From Rathayibacter sp. VKM Ac-2879 (lineage in GTDB: Bacteria; Actinomycetota; Actinomycetes; Actinomycetales; Microbacteriaceae), in contig NZ_JADKSO010000001.1 in NCBI RefSeq assembly GCF_015351245.1, positions 372,001 to 436,000 on the forward strand: DNA of 64,000 bases. The letters are read 5' to 3'. Made by a program: the position numbers and the translations under genes. Shown here piece after piece: positions 1 to 8,410 of the stretch. The notes under the pieces are model-generated. The model searched no databases. It had not been told where the DNA came from and was given only the letters and a program-made list of their open reading frames with translations. Within the stretch, counting starts at the first letter, position 1, and every line of letters starts with the position of its first letter.

Positions 1-238
1 GTGCGAAGCCGACGTTGTCGCCTGCCTCGATCACCGTCACCTGCGGGTGCGCGACGCGGATCGCCTCCGCGCTGCCGTCGACCGAGCCGTTGTCGACGAC
101 GATCACTCGCGGAGGCGTCGGGGCGTCGCCGAGCGTGATCGAGTCGAGGCACGCGAGCGTGTTCTCGCGGGTGTTGTAGCTGACGATGACGATCGCGAGG
201 CTCGTGTCGGCGGGGTCGATCACGCGGGGCTCAGACAC
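1..238 (-). CDS. Glycosyltransferase family 2, N-terminal part (runs off the left edge)
   Basis: This is the N-terminal 79 codons of a GT-A type glycosyltransferase; the rest lies outside the window. The visible residues give the usual first beta strand (AIVIVSYNTREN), the nucleotide-binding VVDNGSVDGS and the NVGFA motif typical of rhamnosyl/galactosyl-type GT2 enzymes. The chosen GTG start overlaps the TGA stop of the preceding acetyltransferase by eight bases, so it is the last visible gene of the leftward EPS operon and is probably translationally coupled. It should transfer a sugar from a nucleotide donor onto the lipid-linked repeat unit at the cytoplasmic membrane. The acceptor is unknown. 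Confidence 0.85.
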   Translation of the reverse strand, partial: MSEPRVIDPADTSLAIVIVSYNTRENTLACLDSITLGDAPTPPRVIVVDNGSVDGSAEAIRVAHPQVTVIEAGDNVGFA

Positions 239-764
239 TGCTCGCCTCCGGTCGCTGGCCGATCACGCGCGCGGGTACGCCGCCGGCGATGCACTGGGCC
301 GGCAGATCCTTCGTGACCACAGCGCCTGCGCCGACCACGGCTCCGTCGCCGATGGTGACCCCTGCGGTGACGACGACGTTCGCTCCGAGCCACACGTCGC
401 GGCCGATCACGATGTCGCGCTCGATCTTCGGCTGGTCCATCACGGGAGTGCCCTGCACGATGCCGTAGTTCGAGGCGGTGACCGTGACGTTCGGGGCCAG
501 GAGGCATTTCTCGCCGAAGGTGATCCGACCGCTGGTGTTGCCGGCCCAGATCACCGAGTTCTCGCCGATGTGCGTGCCTGCGCCGATCGTGATCCGCTCC
601 GCGTTGCGGAACGACACCGTCGGTGCGAACGACACCCCGGATCCTCGGCGCAGTCGCGGCACCTGCAAGGCGTGGCTGTACGCGTGGAAGTGCAGCAGGC
701 GCACGACCTGCAGGTAGCTGCGCAGTCGCGTGAGCGTGCGCAGCGGACCGCCGCCCTGGCTCAT
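231..764 (-). CDS. Hexapeptide-repeat (LbH) O-acetyltransferase of the EPS cluster
   Basis: The product (177 aa from the ATG chosen here) is a left-handed beta-helix acyltransferase. Hexapeptide repeats begin near residue 50 (ITIGAG, IGENSV) and continue through VVIGRDVWLGANVVVTAG to the C-terminal GAVVTKDLPAQCIAGGVPA signature of the WcaF/NodL/maltose-acetyltransferase group. Such enzymes put acetyl groups from acetyl-CoA on sugars, here presumably on the exopolysaccharide repeat unit. An alternative ATG at 800 would add 12 residues and overlap the acyltransferase stop at 784. A 15-nt sequence carrying ATGA is duplicated at this junction (761-775 and 784-798), so the choice of start is uncertain. 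Confidence 0.85.
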   Translation of the reverse strand: MSQGGGPLRTLTRLRSYLQVVRLLHFHAYSHALQVPRLRRGSGVSFAPTVSFRNAERITIGAGTHIGENSVIWAGNTSGRITFGEKCLLAPNVTVTASNYGIVQGTPVMDQPKIERDIVIGRDVWLGANVVVTAGVTIGDGAVVGAGAVVTKDLPAQCIAGGVPARVIGQRPEASSV

Positions 765-798
765 CGGGTCGTTCCGTCGAGGGTCATCGGGTCGTTCC
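761..798. repeat. Short tandem duplication at a gene junction
   Basis: TCATCGGGTCGTTCC occurs at 761-775 and again, identically, at 784-798, 23 bp apart. On the coding (minus) strand the copies read GGAACGACCCGATGA. The upstream copy ends with the TGA stop of the WS/DGAT-like gene (784-786). The downstream copy supplies the ATG used here as the acetyltransferase start (762-764). This looks like a small tandem duplication of an original ATGA stop/start overlap, which separated the two genes by about 20 bp. Confidence 0.8.
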
Positions 799-2193
799 AT
801 CCGGGTCGGGGGCGGCCGCTGCCGCGGCCTCGAGAGGGTCGATCGTCGGGACGCCGAGCTCGGCGAGGGAGGCGGCGAGCGAGTCGACGAACCGCGCGGT
901 GTCGAGGTCGGCGCGCACCGAGACCGCGATGTCGAGGCGCTTGGCGAACGAGCTCGCGAACACGGCCGCCTCATCGTCGGGCTCGGTGACGGGCCAGAGC
1001 GTCATCGACGCGAGCTCGGCCCGTCCGAACCAGCGGCGCCGGAGGAACACAGGCAGGTACGACGCGTACCCCAGCCAGTCCTTGCTGCCCCGCGTGATGC
1101 CGCTCTCGCCGGTCTCGACGGCGGTCTGCACTTGCGATCGCACGGCGGCGACCGTCTCGGCGAGCCCCATCCCGACAGGGACGGCCACGCGCACCATCGA
1201 GACGTGGTTGCGCTTGACCTCGTTCCGTTCGCGTCGCGGCGAGACGGGCACGAGGGTCGCGATCTCGTCGCGCTCGGGGTGCAGGACCGCGAAGGCGTGC
1301 AGGGCCAGGGCCACGGTGAGGTCGGCGACGGAGCCTCCCGCTGCCCGCGCCGCCGCCTTCGCGGTCGACAGTTCGACAGTGAGGATCGCCGCGTCGCGCG
1401 GCTTGATGCTGCGCTCGAGCAGCCCCGAGCGACGGATGTACACGTCGCGGGCGGCCCGGATGTTGCGGCCCGCGACCCGGGTCAGCCGCTTCTTGAGGGG
1501 CTTGCGCCGAAACTCGGCCCACTCCTCGGCGAGGGAGGCGTGGCTCGCCGAGATGTGCCGCCGCGCGGCGAGGGTCAGCGCGAACGGGCCCCGGGGCGGA
1601 CGGGGGTCGTCGGGGAAGCGCATCGGCGCGCGCCGGAACGGCTCGAACTCGACGGGCTGATCGGCGCTGAACGCCTGGATCAGCACCAGGCCGAACATTC
1701 CGTCGCCGAGCGCGTGGTGGATCCGCACCGCGAACCCCAGCTGCCCGGTCGAGAGTTCGACCACGAGGACGTCCCACAGCGGGCCGCGCGGGTCCATCGG
1801 GCCGTTGAAGGCTCCCGTCAGCAGCTCGACGTGCCGCGGGTCCCACTCGACGACCCCGGGATGGAAGCGCACATGATCGCGCACGTCGATCTCGTCGACC
1901 GAGACCCATGACGGGGTGAACAGCCCGAGCGGCGCGCGGGCGAGGCGCTGTCGCACGGCGGGCGAGGAGCGGATGAACGCCTCCCACGCCGCGAGGATCA
2001 GCTCGCGGTCGAGCGTCCCGTCGGGACGGCGGAACGGTGCGCCGTCGACGATCATCGTGCCGGTCGGGCGGGCGACCTCGTAGACGATCGCGTTCGAGAC
2101 GAATTTCTCGTCGAGCGTGCGCATCGGCTCCGCCCGAGGGCGGCCCGGCCGCGGCTCAGCGGGCCGGAGGAATCGGACGGGGTGGCGGGTCAT
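784..2193 (-). CDS. WS/DGAT-like acyltransferase in an EPS operon
   Basis: This 469-residue protein belongs to the wax ester synthase/diacylglycerol acyltransferase superfamily. The condensation-domain-type catalytic motif HHALGDG lies at residues 159-165, matching HHxxxDG, followed by a long C-terminal half like the WS/DGAT C-terminal domain (RNHVSMVRVAVP and later). The family esterifies hydroxyl groups with acyl-CoA. Being inside a glycosyltransferase operon suggests the acceptor may be a glycan or lipid-linked sugar rather than diacylglycerol, but that is inference. ATG 2193 has a GGGAG ribosome site; an internal ATG at 2124 (MRTLDEKF) lies closer to the usual start of the conserved domain. 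It sits 41 bp after the upstream GT2. Confidence 0.85.
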   Translation of the reverse strand: MTRHPVRFLRPAEPRPGRPRAEPMRTLDEKFVSNAIVYEVARPTGTMIVDGAPFRRPDGTLDRELILAAWEAFIRSSPAVRQRLARAPLGLFTPSWVSVDEIDVRDHVRFHPGVVEWDPRHVELLTGAFNGPMDPRGPLWDVLVVELSTGQLGFAVRIHHALGDGMFGLVLIQAFSADQPVEFEPFRRAPMRFPDDPRPPRGPFALTLAARRHISASHASLAEEWAEFRRKPLKKRLTRVAGRNIRAARDVYIRRSGLLERSIKPRDAAILTVELSTAKAAARAAGGSVADLTVALALHAFAVLHPERDEIATLVPVSPRRERNEVKRNHVSMVRVAVPVGMGLAETVAAVRSQVQTAVETGESGITRGSKDWLGYASYLPVFLRRRWFGRAELASMTLWPVTEPDDEAAVFASSFAKRLDIAVSVRADLDTARFVDSLAASLAELGVPTIDPLEAAAAAAPDPDGTTR

Positions 2194-2234
2194 GGCGGGC
2201 TCCCAGCGGGCGGGTCGGGGGCGGTGGGGGAACG

Positions 2235-3158
2235 TCAGGGCGTAGCGGGCGGTGTGCCGAGGCGGATCGGCGTCGGCGGGAACTCGTCGAGGAACGTCGA
2301 GCCCGAGAGCCGCAGGCTCCGAGAGCGCACCCAGCCGCGGAGGATGCCGTCGACCATCGCGAGCTCGTCCCGCGATCCCCGTCCGCGTCGCTTCGCGGAG
2401 CGGAGCAGCCGACGTCCGCTGCGGACCGCCAGCGTCGCCGACATCCGTGCCCCGACGAGCGGCGACAGCCGCCACCACTTGCCCAGCAGCGCGCCGAGCC
2501 CCAGGCCGTAGCCGCGCATGAGGCGCCGATAGGCGGCGGGCTCGCGGGTGTTCACGTGCAGCACCACGCTCTGCGGCACGAAGACCGCGGTCCTCCCCGC
2601 GGCCAGCGCACGGCAGAACAGGTCGAGGTCTTCGGCACCGGCCAGGAAACGCCCGGCTCCGAGGACCTCGTCGAAGCCCCCGAGCGACTGCAGCACCGAG
2701 CGGCGGAACGCCATCACGGCGCCGTGTCCTGCATCGAGCCCCTGCACCGCGGTCCGGTAGGTGATCCGCTCGGTCGGAGGCACGTCGGTGTCGACGAGCG
2801 TGTGGTCGAGCATCCGCCCCGTCGCCACCGCGACCCGTTCGTCGTCGAAGGCCGAGACGAGCGCCTCGATCCATCCGGGCGTCGGCGAGCAGTCGTCGTC
2901 GGTGTAGACCACGATCGGCCGCTCGCTCGCCTCGAGGCCGAGGTTGCGGGCGATCGAGAGGCCCTTGACGTCGGTGCGGACGTACCGGACACCCGCCGCG
3001 AGGGCGACCTCTCGGGTGCGGAAGTCGGTCGAGGCCGAGTCGACGACGATCACCTCGACGCCGGGGTCGGTGCCCGCGGCGATCGCGGCGAGGGCACCGC
3101 GAAGCATCGCGGGTCGCTCCCGCGTGCAGAGGACGATCGAGACGTCTCGAGGGCTCAC
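2235..3158 (-). CDS. Glycosyltransferase family 2
   Basis: The product is 307 aa, starting at a GTG whose GTGA overlaps the stop of the upstream GT4 gene. It is a classical GT-A glycosyltransferase: strand VSIVLCTRERP at residues 6-16, VVDSAS with Asp40, a metal-binding DDD at residues 87-89 (YTDDDCSP), and a GGFDEVLGAGRFLAGAEDLDLFCR acceptor region read here as GGFDE...EDLDL. No transmembrane helices are obvious, so it should work at the inner face of the membrane and add one sugar of the repeat unit. Donor and linkage cannot be told from sequence. The next operon gene is the WS/DGAT-like acyltransferase. Confidence 0.9.
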   Translation of the reverse strand: MSPRDVSIVLCTRERPAMLRGALAAIAAGTDPGVEVIVVDSASTDFRTREVALAAGVRYVRTDVKGLSIARNLGLEASERPIVVYTDDDCSPTPGWIEALVSAFDDERVAVATGRMLDHTLVDTDVPPTERITYRTAVQGLDAGHGAVMAFRRSVLQSLGGFDEVLGAGRFLAGAEDLDLFCRALAAGRTAVFVPQSVVLHVNTREPAAYRRLMRGYGLGLGALLGKWWRLSPLVGARMSATLAVRSGRRLLRSAKRRGRGSRDELAMVDGILRGWVRSRSLRLSGSTFLDEFPPTPIRLGTPPATP

Positions 3159-4549
3159 GGCTGGTCGTTCCTGTCCTTGGCGTCTCGGTGTTCGGCGTCG
3201 TGGCGCCGATCGACGGGACTCTCGTCGCCGACGGCCGACTGGCGGGGGGCCGCCTCCTCGCGCACGAGGCGGATCGCCGCGCGGTATGCGGCGACAAGGT
3301 CGACTCCCGCCCGCTCCCAGGTGAGTTCGCGGCGATTCTCGAACGCGGCGCGCCGCATCCGGGCGAGCAGCTCGCGGTCGGAGGAGACACGGTCGAGGTG
3401 CGCCGTGAGCGCCTCCACGTCGCGCGGCTCGTGCACGAGCCCCTGCACGCCGTCCTCCAGATTCGCCCCCGCGGCCGAGGAGACCAGAGGCACGCACCCG
3501 GCGGCCTGCGCCTCCGACGTGACCAGGGCGCTGCCCTCCTCGATGGTCGGCAAGATGAGCACGTCGGCGGTCGCGAAGACCCCGGCGACGTCGTCGGTGA
3601 AGCCGCGCAGCTCGACGCTGGGCTGATCGAGCAGACCGTCGAGGCGCTCGCGATAGCCGGGGGTGAACTCGCCGTACACGAGGAAGCGACCCGTGGCGGA
3701 CGCCGTGGACGCGTGCCACGCCTGGAGTGCGTAGAGCAGCCCCTTGCGCGGCTCGATCCGGCCGACGAACACGGCAGTGAAGACGTGGTCGCTCGCGTCG
3801 CGCGGGTCGGGTTCGACCAGCCGCTCCGTGTCGACCAATGCCCCGTAGCGGTGCCGCAGGAGCTTGCGCGGCGAGAAGCCCTTCTCGAGGAAGGTGTGCT
3901 CGACCGAGGCCGACGGCACCAGGATCGCGGTCGCGGCAGCCCACTCCCGCTCCTCGCGACGCAGTCGGGTCGCGTTGTAGGTGTGCGGCGAGCCGGGCGG
4001 GGGAGTGATGCCCAGCCGCTCGTACTCCTCCGCCACGACGTCGAACGCGTGCGCCGTGTGCGTGTTCGGCGCCTCCCTGACCGAGGGCACGCCCTGCCTG
4101 GCCGCTTCATCGAAGGTGCGCGCCGAGCCCCAGGGCCAGCCGTGCACCACGTCGTAGTCGCCCTCCGCGAGGATGCGCGCGGTCACGCGGTCGTGATGCG
4201 CGATCGAGCGGTTGCGCCCGAAGAGTCGGTGCGGGAGGCGTACGCCGGCGACCGTGAGCGTGGTCACGACGCGTGCGACGGGACCGAGCTCGGCCGCGAG
4301 CGAGGCGGCGACCACGGTGACGCGGTGGCCCGCCTCCGTGAGCACGCGCACCTGGTGCAGCGCGGTCCATCCGATGCCCGGCGAGCCGATCGCGTGCGGG
4401 AACGAGTAGAGGATCGACAGCGACGCCCGCTCGGCGGGGTCGCTCGCGCTTCCGGCGCTCACGACGGGAGCGGCGGAGTCGGTCGCAGGGGTCGCCGGAC
4501 GGGCGGGTGGGCCTGGTGCAGTGGTGGAGCACTGGTGCTCATCATCCAT
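3155..4549 (-). CDS. Glycosyltransferase family 4 (GT-B fold)
   Basis: This is the first gene of the leftward EPS operon, 464 aa. After a disordered Ala/Pro-rich N terminus of about 40 residues comes a GT-B protein: the N-lobe has the glycine loop GSPGIGWTALHQVRVLTEAG, and the C-lobe has VGRIEPRKGLLYALQAW, PSVELRGFTDDV and the EEGSALVTSEAQAAG stretch matching the EX7E donor-binding motif of the GT1/GT4 type. It would use an NDP- or GDP-sugar retaining mechanism on a lipid-linked acceptor. The C-terminal 35 residues are charged and probably unstructured. The downstream GT2 is coupled by a GTGA overlap. Confidence 0.9.
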   Translation of the reverse strand: MDDEHQCSTTAPGPPARPATPATDSAAPVVSAGSASDPAERASLSILYSFPHAIGSPGIGWTALHQVRVLTEAGHRVTVVAASLAAELGPVARVVTTLTVAGVRLPHRLFGRNRSIAHHDRVTARILAEGDYDVVHGWPWGSARTFDEAARQGVPSVREAPNTHTAHAFDVVAEEYERLGITPPPGSPHTYNATRLRREEREWAAATAILVPSASVEHTFLEKGFSPRKLLRHRYGALVDTERLVEPDPRDASDHVFTAVFVGRIEPRKGLLYALQAWHASTASATGRFLVYGEFTPGYRERLDGLLDQPSVELRGFTDDVAGVFATADVLILPTIEEGSALVTSEAQAAGCVPLVSSAAGANLEDGVQGLVHEPRDVEALTAHLDRVSSDRELLARMRRAAFENRRELTWERAGVDLVAAYRAAIRLVREEAAPRQSAVGDESPVDRRHDAEHRDAKDRNDQP

Positions 4550-5016
4550 GCGTCTCCTGTCGTGAGGGCGGCGCGCTCAGGAATGAACGAGGACTACCAT
4601 CCTCGACCATCTGAGAGAAGCGCAAGTGCCCTCCCGGCTCGGCGGCCGATTGAGCGCAGCAGGTTTAACACGAGCGCAACACTTTCGGCACCCGCCTACT
4701 GTGGGTTATGGTCACAATGGGTGTGTCGGGGCACCGCACTCACGGCGTCCCGGATCTCTGTCTATCCGATCGTTCGACCCACGCCCGTTCCGCCTCTTCC
4801 GCGTCCTGCCCGGGGGATGAGGATCGCGGCGGTGCACCACGTCCTGTTTTCCGAAACGGCGCCCGTCCACCGACGTCGGCCGCCACCCCCCAATCCGCCA
4901 TCACCCGCCGTGATGGACGGAGGAGTTGCTCCATCGTTTGCAGCAGCAGTGCACCTCCGAGCACACGGCGAGCCTCCCGAGGTCCCACACCTCGCCGTCT
5001 GGAAGTCGAGACCGAG
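4550..5016. promoter_or_regulatory. Divergent control region of the EPS operons
   Basis: This 467-bp stretch separates the leftward glycosyltransferase operon from the rightward chain-length/polymerase operon and has no convincing gene. It should hold promoters for both. A weak rightward candidate is TTTCGG (4683-4688), an 18-bp spacer and TATGGT (4707-4712), which would leave a leader of about 300 nt. I see no clear operator or riboswitch fold. The bases around 4640-4730 are A/T-richer than the flanks. Confidence 0.4.
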
Positions 5017-5880
5017 ATGTCCGTCCCCCTTTACCTTCGAGTGCTCTGGAGCTACAAGTGGCTCCTCGCCGTCGGCGTCGTCGTCGCCGTCCTGGCCGCG
5101 CTCGTCGCCGGTTTCACCCTCAAGGACGGTCAGGTCGTCTCGCGGGCCGAGACGGCTTACCGCTCCGACACCACGATCCTCCTCGGGGGAGGCACGAAGA
5201 ACCCGTTCCAGGCCGTCGCTCCCGGGCAGACGATCCAGCAGGGCACCTCGGAGGCGCAGCAGAACGACCTCACGAACACCGCGGTCATCTACGCGTACCT
5301 CGTGAGCGGCTCCGAGATCCGCTCTCAGGTCGAGGCCGCGATGGGGCCCTTCCAGCCCGGTGAGGCGCTCAGCGCCGTCCGCCGCACCACCCAGCCCGCG
5401 GGCACCGAGCAGAACCCGGGACGTTTCAGCCTCCCGATCCTCTCGATCGTCGGAGAGTCGACCGACCCGGACCGCGCCGTGCTCATCTCGGAGACCGCGT
5501 CGACGATCTTCCAGCAGTACGTCGGCGCCCAGCAGGACGCCTCCGGCGTCGCCCCGGAGCAGCGCGTGACCCTCAGCGTCACCGACCAGGGCTCGGCCGT
5601 CGCCCAGCCCGGATCGAACCCGATCATCCCGATCGCCATCACCGGCCTCGGCGTGTTCCTCGCCTTCATCGCGCTCGCGTTCATCCTCTACAACATCCGG
5701 ATCTCGCGGGAGCGCGTGACCGCGAACCGCAACAGCCCCCGCCGGGGCGACTCCTTCCGCCGTGGCCCGGCCCTGGGCACCGGGGAAGCCGACGGTCGTC
5801 GTCAGGCTCTCGGCACCCCTCCCGAGGGCGCGGCCGGGGCGGGTGAGCTCGCCTCCTCCGGGAAGCGCAGCGCCACCTGA
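5017..5880 (+). CDS. Wzz-like polysaccharide chain-length or co-polymerase protein
   Basis: The 287-residue product has the layout of a polysaccharide co-polymerase: a short cytoplasmic start (MSVPLYLRVLWSYKW), a transmembrane helix at about residues 16-38, an extracytoplasmic region to about residue 208, and a second helix near 210-232 (PIIPIAITGLGVFLAFIALAFIL). A basic cytoplasmic tail of about 55 residues follows. There is no tyrosine-kinase domain, so it is the Wzz/CapA-type membrane part only. It likely sets chain length with the Wzy-like polymerase encoded 14 bp downstream. The ATG was chosen because the conserved first helix begins just after it; its ribosome site is weak. Confidence 0.8.
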   Translation: MSVPLYLRVLWSYKWLLAVGVVVAVLAALVAGFTLKDGQVVSRAETAYRSDTTILLGGGTKNPFQAVAPGQTIQQGTSEAQQNDLTNTAVIYAYLVSGSEIRSQVEAAMGPFQPGEALSAVRRTTQPAGTEQNPGRFSLPILSIVGESTDPDRAVLISETASTIFQQYVGAQQDASGVAPEQRVTLSVTDQGSAVAQPGSNPIIPIAITGLGVFLAFIALAFILYNIRISRERVTANRNSPRRGDSFRRGPALGTGEADGRRQALGTPPEGAAGAGELASSGKRSAT

Positions 5881-5894
5881 GCCGGCCACCTCAG

Positions 5895-7562
5895 ATGAGC
5901 ACGCAGACCGTGAAGGGGGCCCCGCTCGGGGTCCCCGGCAACGACGATCCCTACGCGGGCGAGATCCTCGTCCGGCGCACCTTCACGGTGCACTCCGCCC
6001 TCGCGACCATGCTGCTCGCGGCCGTCGCCGTGGCGGCGGTGTACTACCTCAATCCGCTCTACGCGGGCGCCGTCCTCTTCGGGATCTCGTTCCTCTATCT
6101 CACGCGCAAGCTCGTCTTCAACTGGACCGGCGCGTTCATCGTGCTGCTCGCGGTGATCATGTTCATCCCGGTCCGCTACTACGCACTGCCGATCCCCATC
6201 GGCTTCGCGCTGGAGCCCTACCGTCTCGTGATCGTGTTGATGGTCGTCGCGGCGATCGTCGCGCTGCTCATCGATCCGACGTTCGTCTGGCGCCCCGCCG
6301 CGTTCGGCTGGCCCTTGGGCATCTGGGTGGCCACGAGCCTCCTCTCGATCGCCGCGAACGTCGGCTACATCTCCGAGGGCGGTCTGGGCAGCGGCGTCGC
6401 CGGCGCGGTCATCAGCGATCTGCTGATGCTCTCGGTGTTCTTCGTCGCCCGCCTCGTGCTGCGCAACGAGCGCCTCATCGAGGCGGCGCTGGCCTTCCTG
6501 GTCTGGTCGGCGGTCGTGGTCGCGTTCTTCGCGGTCATCGAGCGCGCGACCCACCAGAACGTCTTCACGATGCTCGACAAGTTCCTCCCGCTCGAGCGCC
6601 TCGGTGGCGACCAGAGCGCATACCGCGCGGGCGGCTACCGTTCCTTCGGCTCCTCGCAGCACCCGATCGCGCTGGCCGTCATGTTCACCATGATGATCCC
6701 GGTCGCGGTCTACCTCTCGAAGTGGGCCCGCTGGCCGTTCAACGAGATCAACCGGCGCATCGTCTACTACGGTGCGATCCTCGCGCTCTTGCTCGGAGTC
6801 GTCACCGCGGTCTCGCGGACGGCGATCGTCACGCTCGGCGTCATGTTCCTCGTGACGCTGCTGTTCCGGCCGAAGGTCGGCGGCTGGCTGATCCTGGGGA
6901 TGATCCCCGTGCTCGGGCTCGGGTTCCTCCTGGTCCCGAAAATCCTGACCGACATGATCGGCTCGTTCCTCGACCCGGATGCGCTCATCGCCTCGCAGTA
7001 CACCTCGGCGGGCATGGCGGGCGCCGGTCGCCTGGCCGACCTCGAGCCGGCGATGGCGATCGTGCGTGAGCATCCGTTCTTCGGCACGGGAGTGGGCAGT
7101 CGCATCGTCGTCGGCGTCGATCGCAACGCGTTCATCCTCGACAACCAGTGGCTCGGCACCCTGATGGACGCCGGCGCGGTGGGAGTCATCGGCCTGACCG
7201 TCCTGTTCCTCGTGCCCATCGTCATGCTGCTGCGCTACTCCTTCAAGCGCACGAGCACTCCGCAGTACGCGAGCCTCGCGTTCGCCCTCGCGGTCCTTCT
7301 GGTCGGTTACACGATCGCGGCGTACTTCTACGATGCGTTCGGTTTCTACCAGGCCTTCATGCTGTTCTGGATCTTCCTGGCCGTCGGCGCGTGGGTGCTC
7401 ACGGAAGCCCCGCGCAAGGCGACCCGCCGCCGCCTGGCTCCCGAGGACGCGGGACACGTCTCGGCCTTCACCCGCGGCGGCCCCCACCTGCCCACTGGGC
7501 CGGCGATCGGCGCGCACAGGAGCGACCACGTCGTCCGCAAGCCGGCGCCCCTCGAATCGTGA
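5895..7562 (+). CDS. O-antigen ligase/polymerase-like membrane protein (Wzy type)
   Basis: This 555-aa protein has around twelve hydrophobic segments and a large periplasmic-side loop containing REHPFFGTGVGS (about residues 395-406), the typical Wzy_C/O-antigen ligase signature. It should polymerise lipid-linked repeat units into the mature exopolysaccharide on the outer face of the membrane. It follows the Wzz-like gene by 14 bp and overlaps the next GT2 by GTGA, so the five rightward genes form one operon. The last 45 residues are hydrophilic and basic and look cytoplasmic and disordered. Ligase rather than polymerase activity cannot be excluded by sequence. Confidence 0.85.
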   Translation: MSTQTVKGAPLGVPGNDDPYAGEILVRRTFTVHSALATMLLAAVAVAAVYYLNPLYAGAVLFGISFLYLTRKLVFNWTGAFIVLLAVIMFIPVRYYALPIPIGFALEPYRLVIVLMVVAAIVALLIDPTFVWRPAAFGWPLGIWVATSLLSIAANVGYISEGGLGSGVAGAVISDLLMLSVFFVARLVLRNERLIEAALAFLVWSAVVVAFFAVIERATHQNVFTMLDKFLPLERLGGDQSAYRAGGYRSFGSSQHPIALAVMFTMMIPVAVYLSKWARWPFNEINRRIVYYGAILALLLGVVTAVSRTAIVTLGVMFLVTLLFRPKVGGWLILGMIPVLGLGFLLVPKILTDMIGSFLDPDALIASQYTSAGMAGAGRLADLEPAMAIVREHPFFGTGVGSRIVVGVDRNAFILDNQWLGTLMDAGAVGVIGLTVLFLVPIVMLLRYSFKRTSTPQYASLAFALAVLLVGYTIAAYFYDAFGFYQAFMLFWIFLAVGAWVLTEAPRKATRRRLAPEDAGHVSAFTRGGPHLPTGPAIGAHRSDHVVRKPAPLES

Positions 7563-8410
7563 GCGCCCGCGTCAGCGTGGTCATCCCCGCGCACGACGAG
7601 GGGGCGGTGATCGCGAGGCTCCTGAGCGCGCTCGTCGAAGGCGACCCTGAGGGGCGGCTCGAGATCGTGGTGGGCGCCAACGGCTGCACCGACGACACGG
7701 TCGCGCGCGCGCGATCCGTCGATCCGTCGATCCTCGTGGCCGAGACCGAGCGCGCCTCCAAGATCGCCGGCCTCAACGCCGCCGACGCGCTCGCCACCGT
7801 GCTCCCCCGGATCTACCTCGACGCCGACGTCACCGTGAGCGCGGCTACCCTTCTCGCGCTCGGCGACGTCCTCGCCGAGCCGGGCGGCCCGCTCGCCGCG
7901 GCGCCCGAGTTCCACGTCGACACCCACGGCGCCTCCTGGCCGGTGCGGGCCCACTACGCGATCTGGGAACTCTCGGACTACCGCGCGAGCGGCCTGGTCG
8001 GTTCCGGGATCTACGGCCTGTCCGCCGAGGGCCGCGCTCGCTTCGGCGCGTTCCCCGAGGTGATCGCCGACGACCGCTTCGTCCAGCAGCTCTTCACACC
8101 GGAGGAGCGCCTCACTCTCGCGGGTCATCGCTTCTCGGTGAAGGCCCCGCGGCGGATGCGCAGCCAGATCAAACGCACGGTCCGCATCGCGATCGGCAAC
8201 GCGCAGCTCGCCGCCTCCGGGCTCGTACCCGCCGAGAACGGGGGAGGGGGACCGGCGGCCCTGCTTCGGAGGGTCCTGCGGAGGCCGGCGCTCTGGCCGG
8301 CGTTCCCCTTCTACTGCTACGGCTATCTGCGACCGCGCCTCGAGGCGCGGTCGATCATCGCTCGAGGAGGCGTACCCGCATGGAACCGCGACGAGACGAC
8401 GCGCCGATGA
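7559..8410 (+). CDS. Glycosyltransferase family 2
   Basis: A 283-residue GT-A enzyme beginning at GTG 7559, which shares GTGA with the stop of the polymerase gene. Visible motifs are VSVVIPAHDEGAVIARLL at the N terminus, VVGANGCTDDT, and the divalent-metal site YLDADVTV near residue 85. The C-terminal third contains a hydrophobic patch (ALWPAFPFYCYGYL) that may touch the membrane. It would add a sugar to the growing repeat unit. It ends in CGATGA, where the flippase ATG overlaps the stop by four bases. Confidence 0.9.
   Translation: MSARVSVVIPAHDEGAVIARLLSALVEGDPEGRLEIVVGANGCTDDTVARARSVDPSILVAETERASKIAGLNAADALATVLPRIYLDADVTVSAATLLALGDVLAEPGGPLAAAPEFHVDTHGASWPVRAHYAIWELSDYRASGLVGSGIYGLSAEGRARFGAFPEVIADDRFVQQLFTPEERLTLAGHRFSVKAPRRMRSQIKRTVRIAIGNAQLAASGLVPAENGGGGPAALLRRVLRRPALWPAFPFYCYGYLRPRLEARSIIARGGVPAWNRDETTRR

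Noticed and set aside
2235-4110. Very long minus-strand open frames spanning several EPS genes
   Set aside because: They read through two or three genes in the wrong frames; only the segments with GT2, GT4 and WS/DGAT motifs are real.
4708-5016. In-frame extension of the Wzz-like gene back to ATG 4708
   Set aside because: The added residues are polar, cysteine-bearing and unlike a polysaccharide co-polymerase; the first conserved helix begins just after ATG 5017.
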